Positions 1-6,018 of a stretch of 52,459 bases of DNA are shown here, piece after piece. This stretch comes from JACCZX01 sp038216465. Its GTDB lineage: Bacteria; Pseudomonadota; Gammaproteobacteria; Burkholderiales; Burkholderiaceae_F. The stretch's first letter is position 1; each line of letters begins with the position of its first letter. The notes beneath the pieces were generated by a model. The model searched no databases, was not told the origin of the DNA, and saw only the letters and a list, made by a program, of their open reading frames with translations. Location of the stretch: positions 1 through 52,459 of the forward strand of contig JBBQQC010000024.1 in assembly GCA_038216465.1 (NCBI GenBank). Direction: 5' to 3'. The position numbers and the translations under genes were made by a program.

Positions 1-403
1 TGATCGAGCCCCCGGAAAGCAAGCCAATACGCATTGCCTCAATTACCTCTTTGCCAGTTGCACCGATCTTTGCCACCGTCTTGATGTGATAGACGAGGCA
101 TCCCTCGCATCGAATAACCACCGACAGCGACACTCCGCTGAGCTCCTTGTACTTTGCGGGAATTGCTCCTTCGCCCCAGGTTTGCGAGTACAGCTTTTCA
201 AACTCAGCGGCAAACTCTGCGTCGTTCTTGGCAAGGAGGTCTTCTTGTGTGCTGGCAGGTGATTTGGTGGTGGCGGTCATCTCGGAACTCCTTTGAACGG
301 CGGGCGGGGCCGCAAGGGTTGGCTGCGACTGCTCTGCCGCGAAAGCCGCCAGGCTCACAAGCATGGCGGCGAAAACGCGTACAAGGACGATTTTGAATGA
401 CAT
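1..403 (-). CDS. Carboxymuconolactone decarboxylase (AhpD-like) family protein, partial at window edge
   Basis: The visible 134 residues carry the family's redox motif CxxCxxxH (Cys99, Cys102, His106, in CEGCLVYH), followed by a helix typical of the fold (KTVAKIGATGKEVIEAMRIG). The family includes peroxidase-like AhpD proteins and aromatic-ring lactone decarboxylases; the substrate here is unknown. The start at 403 gives a convincing secretion signal (MSFKIVLVRVFAAMLVSLAA, then FA/AE) and has GGAG 8 bases upstream. An internal ATG at 280 also has GGAG 7 bases upstream and would give a cytoplasmic protein of normal family form. The gene begins about 50 bases after an attC site, the usual spacing for a cassette gene. 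The C-terminus lies outside the window. Confidence 0.75.
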   Translation of the reverse strand, partial: MSFKIVLVRVFAAMLVSLAAFAAEQSQPTLAAPPAVQRSSEMTATTKSPASTQEDLLAKNDAEFAAEFEKLYSQTWGEGAIPAKYKELSGVSLSVVIRCEGCLVYHIKTVAKIGATGKEVIEAMRIGLLSGGSI

Positions 404-452
404 GAGTTGCGCTCCGGTATATGACGACTTGCAGCGGAGTGGGTACTGGTGA

Positions 453-572
453 GCCTAACGTCAAGGTCAGCCGACCGCGCGGGGATGACCGCGTGACCGA
501 GACAGTGGTTGATCAACAATGCTGCCGAACGAAGCCCCGCTCGCGCGGGTCGGCTGCACCGTTACGTTATGC
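453..572 (-). other. attC recombination site (59-base element) ending the nhaA cassette
   Basis: On the minus strand this 120-bp element starts GCATAAC (572-566) and ends with the canonical core GTTAGGC (459-453). Its outer arms of about 25 bases are imperfect inverted repeats of each other, both containing CAGCCGACC, with one extra unpaired G in one arm, as expected of the extrahelical base of attC. The central spacer is about 70 bases, at the long end for attC. The opening GCATAAC is the exact complement of the TTATGC that begins the same cassette at 2115. The strand follows from the canonical GTTRRRY end and agrees with nhaA. Confidence 0.82.
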
Positions 573-863
573 CAGGCGCATCCAAGCGGCACGATGCTGC
601 GCGCGCCGCTTGGTACGGCGCTGCTTGAACGGTATGAGTTCACGGTGATTTGCATCGGCACGGCCTGCGACAGCGGATTAACTTGACCGGAATGCTGCTC
701 GAAGTCACACCAGCCGTCAACGAAGCCGTTTTCATGACAGGAACGATCCGCTGATTTGCTGCAGCAATGAACGAAGGCGCAGCAGTATTGGCAAGAACGA
801 TGACGATTCAGAACTGTGATGGGCCGCTGCTCACTAAGCGATTGTCTTTTGCCTTATGCGTCT
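573..863. other. Non-coding stretch between nhaA and its attC, with a 9-bp hairpin
   Basis: No convincing gene is visible in these 291 bases; the short open frames do not resemble known proteins. Next to the attC is a perfect 9-bp inverted repeat, CCAAGCGGC (582-590) and GCCGCTTGG (605-613), with a 14-base loop and no T-run. It could act on the 3' end of nhaA mRNA or be a leftover of older sequence. A 3' gap this long is unusual within a cassette, where the gene normally runs up to the attC, so a second decayed gene may have been here. Confidence 0.4.
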
Positions 864-2060
864 TCACTGTGTCTGTCTCGATGTCATCTGGGGCGTCGCG
901 TCGGGCTTGCCTAGAGCCAAGAGCCACAGAAAGCCGATTGATCCGGCCGTCAGTGACGCCAGAAGAACGGCCATTTTTGACGCGTTTATGGCTTCATCAT
1001 TTCCGGCAAAGGCGAGATTCGTAATGAAAATAGACATGGTAAATCCGATGCCGCCAAGTATCCCTGCGCCAACAATGTGCCGCCAGTTCAGATCGGGCGG
1101 CAACCGGCATACGCCGCTTGCAACGGCGGCAAAGCAGAGGAGCGTGACCCCCAGAGGTTTCCCAACGATCAAACCCGCGGCGATGCCAAGACTGTTCGTG
1201 CTCTCTAGATGTTGCATCCAGTCGGCGCTGACAGGAATCGCGGTATTGGCCAGCGCGAAAAGCGGCAGGATCAGGAACGCAACCGGCTTGTGTAGAAAAT
1301 GCTCCAGCCGGTGGGAGGGCGACCCTGTGTCCTCGTCTTTTGCGGTGAATGGGATGGCAAAGGCCAGCATCACGCCGGCAATCGTAGCGTGAATGCCCGA
1401 CTTGAGCATAAAAAACCACATTAACGCACCGCCCAGCAGATAGGGGGTCAGGGACATCACCCGCAGAAAGCGGTTCAAGGCACAGAGCAATCCCCAAACG
1501 GCCAGCGCCGCGACAAGATACCCAACCGAAACCTGCGTCGTGTAGAACGTGGCGATGATGATGATCGCGCCCAAGTCGTCAATGACGGCGAACGCCACCA
1601 CCAGGACCTTCAGCGAGGCCGGAATGCGGTTTCCGAGAAGGGCCAGAACCCCGAGCGCAAACGCGATGTCGGTCGCCATTGGAATCCCGATCCCTGCCTG
1701 CGTTGCTGTCCCCGCATTGAGCGAGAAATGGATCAGTGCGGGGGCGACAATTCCTCCGACGGCCGCGAACATCGGAAGGAGGGCGCTCCGGACATTGGAC
1801 AGTTCCCCGCTGTAAAGCTCGCGTTCAAGTTCCAGGCCGATGAGCAGAAAGAAAACCGCCATCAGCGCGTCGTTGATCCAGTGCTCAAGGCTCAGACCGC
1901 CAGCCCGCGCTTGCCACCAACTCAAGTAGTCTGTGCCGCCTGAGGAATTTGCAATCAACAGTGAAATTACGGTACAGGCAATCAGTAGAAGCCCGCTCGA
2001 CTTTTCCGAGTCGACAAATCGTTGGAACGTCTTTGATAAGTGTCGCTGGACAATATCCAC
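864..2060 (-). CDS. nhaA: Na+/H+ antiporter NhaA
   Basis: A 398-residue inner-membrane antiporter that exports Na+ (or Li+) in exchange for protons. The family hallmarks are all present: the ion-binding pair Asp161-Asp162 in AVIDDLGAI, Asp131 in MATDIAFALG, and Lys301 in VGKPLG. These correspond closely to the E. coli residues D163, D164, D133 and K300. The length and multiple hydrophobic segments are normal, so the gene looks intact. The start is GTG at 2060 with a weak purine-rich upstream stretch. It begins about 50 bases after the preceding attC, on the same strand as both attC sites, so it appears to be the payload of a 1.66-kb integron cassette. Confidence 0.95.
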   Translation of the reverse strand: MDIVQRHLSKTFQRFVDSEKSSGLLLIACTVISLLIANSSGGTDYLSWWQARAGGLSLEHWINDALMAVFFLLIGLELERELYSGELSNVRSALLPMFAAVGGIVAPALIHFSLNAGTATQAGIGIPMATDIAFALGVLALLGNRIPASLKVLVVAFAVIDDLGAIIIIATFYTTQVSVGYLVAALAVWGLLCALNRFLRVMSLTPYLLGGALMWFFMLKSGIHATIAGVMLAFAIPFTAKDEDTGSPSHRLEHFLHKPVAFLILPLFALANTAIPVSADWMQHLESTNSLGIAAGLIVGKPLGVTLLCFAAVASGVCRLPPDLNWRHIVGAGILGGIGFTMSIFITNLAFAGNDEAINASKMAVLLASLTAGSIGFLWLLALGKPDATPQMTSRQTQ

Positions 2061-2109
2061 GGTCGTCTTCGGATGAAGAAATCAGAGACGTCCAAAATTC
2101 AGACGGGAC

Positions 2110-2187
2110 GCATAACGTTTGACATGAGCGGCGGGCCAAAGGGCGCGAAGCGGCCTTTGGAACGTCCGCTCGATGGAAGGGTTAGCC
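2110..2187 (-). other. attC recombination site (59-base element) ending the EthD cassette
   Basis: On the minus strand this 78-bp element opens GGCTAAC (2187-2181) and closes GTTATGC (2116-2110). Both arms carry the inner stem GAGCGG, and the centre has a CCAAAGG/CCTTTGG stem. Length and layout are typical of chromosomal-integron attC sites. The GGCTAAC end is the exact complement of the GTTAGCC at the attI junction (2654-2648), as required if the two bound the same cassette. The closing GTTATGC departs from GTTRRRY at one base, but it matches the opening heptamer of the next attC, again as required. Confidence 0.85.
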
Positions 2188-2292
2188 GCCTGTTGCAACA
2201 AGCGCTTTGAATGGCATTCTGCGTTCCTGCCGCCAAGCGCCCACGCATGGCCAGCAGTTCTTGGACCAACACTAACCATTCGGAGCGAAGTG

Positions 2293-2613
2293 ATGATAAA
2301 GGTAAGTGTGATGTACCCAAATACCCCAGGGGCCCGCTTTAATCACGAGTACTACCGCGACACGCATATGCCGCTACTGAAGAAGCGCTTGGGGAACGCG
2401 TGTCTCTACTACACGGTTGATAAAGGGTTGGCTGGCGGCGCACCCGGAACGCCAGCAACTTACGTTGGAATGTGCCACTTCTTCTGTGAGTCCGTGGACT
2501 CTTTTCAGACAGCGTTCGGTCCACACGCGCAGGAGATCATGGGCGACATTCCGAACTACACCGACTTGACTCCAGTGATTCAAATTAGCGAAGTGGTAGT
2601 AGAGCGGTCTTGA
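2293..2613 (+). CDS. EthD-domain family protein, reversed relative to its cassette
   Basis: A 106-residue protein with the signature of small EthD-like ferredoxin-fold proteins: an N-terminal strand (MIKVSVMYPNTPGARFNHEY), the YYRDTHMPLLKKRL helix, and the C-terminal strand ending in TPVIQISEVVVE. Known members act as dimers and some are linked to ether or aromatic degradation, but the role here cannot be told. The start at 2293 is chosen because GGAG lies about 7 bases upstream and the domain begins there; a longer open frame to 2173 would run through the attC. The gene is on the plus strand while its attC and attI face the minus strand, so it needs its own promoter. Confidence 0.85.
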   Translation: MIKVSVMYPNTPGARFNHEYYRDTHMPLLKKRLGNACLYYTVDKGLAGGAPGTPATYVGMCHFFCESVDSFQTAFGPHAQEIMGDIPNYTDLTPVIQISEVVVERS

Positions 2614-2647
2614 ACTGGAAAGCGCGTCGTACCGTAGTCTTCAAGGG

Positions 2648-2706
2648 GGCTAACGTGTTTTAGACCGCAAGATTCTGCTCCTAAATCTGACCGCTGCGCC
2701 ATAACA
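2648..2706 (-). other. attI-like integron insertion site
   Basis: Read on the minus strand, the 59 bases from 2706 to 2648 begin TGTTATGG and end CTAAAACACGTTAGCC. From memory, the class 1 attI1 site shows the same opening, a GCAG in the same middle position, and the ending CTAAAACAAAGTTAGGC, over the same 59-base length. The recombination point would be between 2654 and 2653 (G/TTAGCC). No inverted-repeat partner for this core is present, which fits attI rather than attC. It lies 54 bases from a LexA-type box, as in integrons where attI sits beside the intI promoter. Confidence 0.72.
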
Positions 2707-2759
2707 ACGACGGCCGGTCGCGGCGCGATCCGCGCCATCCCTTGCTTTCGGCGCCTATA

Positions 2760-2775
2760 CTGTACAAAAACACAG
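2760..2775. promoter_or_regulatory. LexA-type SOS box
   Basis: The sequence is CTG, ten A/T-rich bases, CAG (CTGTACAAAAACACAG), flanked by TA on both sides, matching the CTG-N10-CAG LexA operator. No intact gene follows within 160 bases on either strand. Integron integrase genes are commonly under LexA control with the box next to attI, so this may be the control site of a lost intI. Confidence 0.65.
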
Positions 2776-2941
2776 TATTAACATTTCAGACAAAAACCGC
2801 AGGAATCAATCGCATCAGCGGCCGACATCAGCTGAGCGGCAGCGGATTTTCGCGCAGTGCAGGAATTGATTGGTGATGCGCTGCATCTCTGGTTTGACCG
2901 CGAGTGCCGTAATCGATGTATTGCAATCGAATCTATGCCGA
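2776..2941 (+). pseudogene. Possible remnant of a tyrosine recombinase (integron integrase)
   Basis: No intact gene is present here. In one plus frame after an in-frame TGA (2833-2835), the residues ADFRAVQELIGDA (about 2842-2880) resemble the conserved 'DIRTVQELLGHS' block near the C-terminus of integron integrases. What follows in that frame (LHLWFDRECRNR) does not resemble the expected 'DVSTTMIYTHV'. The strand and place are right for intI, but the match is one short block and could be chance. Confidence 0.22.
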
Positions 2942-3745
2942 TCAAGACTTCGCAGCCGCTGGTTTTACCGCCGAAGCGGGTACAAAACGATCCTGCACCG
3001 CGACCAGTTGTTCGTCCGTGATCGCCACCAGCCACCGGCGTGCGCTCTCTACCAGGTAGCGGTTGTGATCCTTGAACGGGCCCATCGCGCTGACGCCCTT
3101 CCACAGTACCGGCCCGGCCCGACTCTTCTTGCCCGACGGTGTGCCGACCAGAAGGCAATAGGGCCCGAGCGGCAGCGATACGAAGGGCTGTGGCGGCCGA
3201 GCGCGTACGCGCCAGTCGATGAATGGCGCCTCGTTGATCAGCAGCGGTGCCGGCAAGCCGTGAAATACGGTGAAGTCGTACAGCGTCAGTTGCTCGCGCA
3301 ATGCCAGGTAGGTGCTTCGAATGTCCTTGATCGCTGCGGCGCGGATCTCGTCTTCAAACATCGGCTCTAGCGCGTAGCGCTCAAGTGCACGCTGCGCGTC
3401 TTGTTGATAGGCGCAGACGTAACCCAGCTCCACGCAATCCTGCGCCGCGCGCTGGACGTCCGCTGCCAAGCCGGCTTCTTCCGGCTTGCCGAGCTGCGCA
3501 GCGCGCAAGAAGCGCGCGAGCTTCTCCTCGTGGATCGCAGGACCAGCGCGATGTGCCTCATCGTCGGCATCGCTGCGGAGCGACACATAAAAGATGTTCT
3601 CGGCGGCAAAGCGCGCCTTCTTGCCCTCGTCGAACTTGATCTCGCCATCGGTGCAGTCGAGGTAGCGAGTACCGATGTGTCCGTGCTCCCACACCCAGTT
3701 TTTCAGGAAAGGGCGCAACGGGTGCAGCGCCTCAACATCAGCCAT
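2942..3745 (-). CDS. DUF4238-like protein of unknown function
   Basis: A 267-residue soluble protein. The N-terminus (HPLRPFLKNW, then a short strand and ENIFYV) resembles the 'H..P.fyLrnF ... fY' opening of DUF4238, and the later part (FHGLPAPLLINEAP, then FVSLPLGPYCLLVG) resembles that family's 'DNP ... PLsP' block. This is pattern recognition and has not been confirmed by a search. The start at 3745 overlaps the end of the MFS gene by 8 bases (ATGGCTGA), so the two are almost certainly co-transcribed and translationally coupled. A role in arsenic or toxic-compound handling is suggested only by this position. The C-terminus ends in a small Ala/Lys tail. Confidence 0.7.
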   Translation of the reverse strand: MADVEALHPLRPFLKNWVWEHGHIGTRYLDCTDGEIKFDEGKKARFAAENIFYVSLRSDADDEAHRAGPAIHEEKLARFLRAAQLGKPEEAGLAADVQRAAQDCVELGYVCAYQQDAQRALERYALEPMFEDEIRAAAIKDIRSTYLALREQLTLYDFTVFHGLPAPLLINEAPFIDWRVRARPPQPFVSLPLGPYCLLVGTPSGKKSRAGPVLWKGVSAMGPFKDHNRYLVESARRWLVAITDEQLVAVQDRFVPASAVKPAAAKS

Positions 3746-4991
3746 TAGATTCTCCGGCACGCAGCGCGCTGCCACGTGCCAAGTTCTTGTGCAAACGCCA
3801 GGTAAGAAGCGGTCCCAGTATTGCGCCGATGCCGATCGAGCACCAGGCGAGCCCCCAAGCCTGCTGACCGGGGTCGCCCGCACCGGCCCAATCGAGCACG
3901 ACGCCGAATACCCACGGACTGATCGCGCCCATTCCAAATCCCAACACCGAACGCACTGAAAACGCGAAGCCGATCTGATTCGGCGGCACGGTTTCGCTCA
4001 ACACGGTGGAGAATACCGACGAGTCGCCGATTGCGGTCAGGTTGTAGATGATCGCAACCACCGCGATCAACCAAAACGCAGCACCGAGCATCCACCCGAA
4101 AGAAAATGAACAAACGAGGCTGATACAGCTCATCATCAGAATGACTCGCGTGCGGCCGATGCGATCAGACAACGTGCCGCCCGCGATGCTGCCGACGACA
4201 CCCGCCAGATGCGTCAGGCCGGCGACGCCCACGCCGGTCGCAAGGCTTCCCGCAGAAAGCATGCCGCCGTGTGCTGCTGCTGCGACAAGAAACGCGGGCA
4301 GCCATGCCCACATGCCGAGCAGTTCCCAGCAGTGAAACGTGTACGACCCAATGGCGAGCTGCGCCGGTGTGTTGTGCCACAGCAGGCGCGCCGACTCAAT
4401 CCACGGCAGTGTTGAAGACGCGTGCGGCGGCGCGTCGCGAGTGCCGCGCAATGCCACCCATCCCACCGCAGCGCCGGCCAAAGTCGCCGCGGCAGACAGC
4501 GCGAGTGCCGCGCGCCAACCGGCCCACGGCGCCAGCGCCGCGGATGCGATCAGTGCCACCGCGTAGCCGAATGATCCGGCGGCCAGGTACCAGCCCATCG
4601 CGCTGCCGCGCTGTGCGGTGCCGTAACGCTGCGCAATCAATGCAAGCACGGGCGTGTACGAGCCTCCGGAGGCGACCCCCGCCGCAAAGTAAAGCAGCAG
4701 CGCGGAACGGAATCCGTTCGAAAAGAATGCGAACAGCACCGCGCTCGCGCACGCCGCAGCGCTCATCCAAAGGAACGTCTTGCGCGCGCCGATGCGGTCT
4801 GTCAGCAAACCAGCGGCGAACAGCGACACCAGATATCCGACGTGCCATCCGCTCTGCACCAGGCCCGCGTCGGCAGCGTTCATTTGCCACGCACCCATCA
4901 ACACCGGCAATAGAGCTGAGTAAACGGTAAAGATCAGCGAGAAGCCGACACGGCTCACGCACAGCAGGACCAGCCAGCGGGTATTGCTCAT
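3738..4991 (-). CDS. MFS transporter in the ars-type operon
   Basis: A 417-residue major facilitator with about twelve membrane segments. The loop-2 signature after the second helix is visible (AAGLLTDRIGARKTF), and it recurs in the second half (AGGTLSDRIGRTRVIL). The start at 4991 (MSNTRWLVLL) is preferred over a longer frame to 5060 because the first helix then begins at once. The gene follows the arsI-like gene after 124 bases and overlaps the next gene. By position it could export an arsenical or a product of the lyase, but sequence alone does not give the substrate. Confidence 0.85.
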   Translation of the reverse strand: MSNTRWLVLLCVSRVGFSLIFTVYSALLPVLMGAWQMNAADAGLVQSGWHVGYLVSLFAAGLLTDRIGARKTFLWMSAAACASAVLFAFFSNGFRSALLLYFAAGVASGGSYTPVLALIAQRYGTAQRGSAMGWYLAAGSFGYAVALIASAALAPWAGWRAALALSAAATLAGAAVGWVALRGTRDAPPHASSTLPWIESARLLWHNTPAQLAIGSYTFHCWELLGMWAWLPAFLVAAAAHGGMLSAGSLATGVGVAGLTHLAGVVGSIAGGTLSDRIGRTRVILMMSCISLVCSFSFGWMLGAAFWLIAVVAIIYNLTAIGDSSVFSTVLSETVPPNQIGFAFSVRSVLGFGMGAISPWVFGVVLDWAGAGDPGQQAWGLAWCSIGIGAILGPLLTWRLHKNLARGSALRAGESNG

Positions 4992-5115
4992 CGCGTCGCG
5001 ACCTGTCTCGCTAGCGATCTGTGCGACCGCCGTGAAGCCGCGGACCAAACGCCAGCGCATCTAATCAGCCGCCCCGATGCGCTGCCGCGGTTTTATGGAC
5101 GCTTTGAGCCGATCG

Positions 5116-5601
5116 CTAGCAGCACGTCGAATTTGTGCGTCGCTCGGAGCTAGTGGGCAGCGCCGTCGACGGACCGCAGCAGCCGGACACCGCCGGCGTG
5201 TCCGACCCTTTGGTTACATCGTCGCTTGGTCGAAAAAACTCCACTTGTTCGAGCGTGTGATACGTCTCCCAGGCGATTCCCTGCGGGTCGGTGTACCAAT
5301 ACTTATTCCCGCGCGCGTAGCAGCAGCTGACGTTTTTCTCCGCCGCGGACGCAAGGTCTGCCTGTTCGGCCTGCGCGCGCAACCGCTCGAGCTCTTCGTC
5401 CGACTCAACCTGCAATCCAAGGTGATTGACTCCCGCGCCTGCTCCGCGCTGCGAGATTGCGAAGTTGATGCGCGGATCGTCGACCATCCACTTCGCATAG
5501 TCGGACTTCGTCACCGTCGGCTGCTCTCCGAACAGCGCCGAATAAAAGCGGATGCTCGATTCGAGATCCTTGACCGCAACGTGTACATGGAAGCGTTTCA
5601 T
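5116..5601 (-). CDS. arsI: ArsI/CadI-family VOC dioxygenase or lyase (putative C-As lyase)
   Basis: A 161-residue vicinal-oxygen-chelate protein. The vicinal pair Cys93-Cys94 (NVSCCYARGNKYWYTDPQG) is the arsenic-binding hallmark of ArsI, and His60 and Glu112 fit the metal-ligand positions of the fold. The tail has further Cys residues (GCCG, final CC), common in this family. ArsI cleaves the carbon-arsenic bond of trivalent organoarsenicals such as methylarsenite; the related CadI label is used for cadmium-induced members. It overlaps arsR by 4 bases (ATGA), so expression should follow ArsR control. Activity on organoarsenicals is inferred from the family. Confidence 0.85.
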   Translation of the reverse strand: MKRFHVHVAVKDLESSIRFYSALFGEQPTVTKSDYAKWMVDDPRINFAISQRGAGAGVNHLGLQVESDEELERLRAQAEQADLASAAEKNVSCCYARGNKYWYTDPQGIAWETYHTLEQVEFFRPSDDVTKGSDTPAVSGCCGPSTALPTSSERRTNSTCC

Positions 5602-5954
5602 GCATGTTCCTTTCGTCGGGACTTACTAATGTTGGAAGGGGCGCACGAAGCCGGCGCGCACTGCCCGCCGTCGGCCGCGCAACAGTGGTCGGTCAGATAG
5701 CCCAGCAGGCGGTTCATCGCCGCAAAGTTTGCGGCATAGAAAACAAACCGGCCGTCCTGCCGTGCCGTGACCAGCTTGGCGTGCGACAACTCCTTCAGGT
5801 GAAAAGACAGCGTCGCTGGAGACACGCCTAAATGCTCGGCAATCTCGCCGGCCGCCAGCCCGCTGGTGCCCTGTTGAACCAGGCGCCGGAATACGTCCAG
5901 GCGGGTTTCCTGAGCCAGAGCGGACAGAGCCCGCACCGCGTCGATCGTTTTCAT
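5598..5954 (-). CDS. arsR: ArsR-family metalloregulatory repressor
   Basis: A 118-residue winged-helix repressor. The helix-turn-helix is visible in GEIAEHLGVSPATLSFHLKE, followed by the wing HAKLVTARQDGRFVFY. Cysteines cluster near the C-terminus (HCC, then QC and SC), which is a plausible arsenite-binding site and differs from the classic ELCVCDL motif in the recognition helix. It is the first gene of a minus-strand operon with the arsI-like gene, an MFS transporter and a DUF4238-like gene. The ATG at 5954 lies within an inverted repeat, which fits autorepression. Confidence 0.92.
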   Translation of the reverse strand: MKTIDAVRALSALAQETRLDVFRRLVQQGTSGLAAGEIAEHLGVSPATLSFHLKELSHAKLVTARQDGRFVFYAANFAAMNRLLGYLTDHCCAADGGQCAPASCAPSNISKSRRKEHA

Positions 5955-5976
5955 ATTTCCATAATCATGGAAATAT
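5953..5976. promoter_or_regulatory. Inverted-repeat operator over the arsR start
   Basis: A perfect 10-bp inverted repeat, ATATTTCCAT and ATGGAAATAT, with a 4-base spacer. One arm overlaps the arsR initiation codon. The symmetry, position and A/T-rich content in a GC-rich region make it the likely ArsR binding site; binding has not been shown. Confidence 0.7.
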
Positions 5977-6018
5977 AACCAGAAGTCAAGCGGATATGGG
6001 TGTATCGCGCAGGCCCAA

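Larger units (their letters stand above)
1..2775 (-). mobile_element. Cassette integron lacking an intact integrase gene
   Basis: This stretch carries the parts of an integron in canonical order on the minus strand: a LexA-type box (2760-2775), an attI-like site (2648-2706), cassette 1 (about 2653-2116), attC (2110-2187), cassette 2 (about 2115-459), attC (453-572) and the start of cassette 3 (458 leftwards, cut by the window edge). The cassette-end heptamers agree: cassette 1 begins TTAGCC and its attC begins GGCTAAC; cassette 2 begins TTATGC and its attC begins GCATAAC. No intact intI is visible where it would be expected, to the right on the plus strand. The left end of the array is outside the window. 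Integron identity is an inference from site structure. Confidence 0.78.

Noticed and set aside
453..613. attC-like repeats as ordinary terminators or REP elements
   Set aside because: The core heptamers, the extra unpaired base and the matching ends of each cassette are specific to attC; there is no T-run.
2641..2720. A third attC site at the GGCTAAC near 2648
   Set aside because: No inverted partner arm is present. The sequence fits attI, and the GTTAGCC there is the cassette 1 start.
2778..3158. A 126-residue minus-strand frame under the LexA box
   Set aside because: It overlaps the C-terminus of the DUF4238-like gene in another frame and has no recognisable motif.
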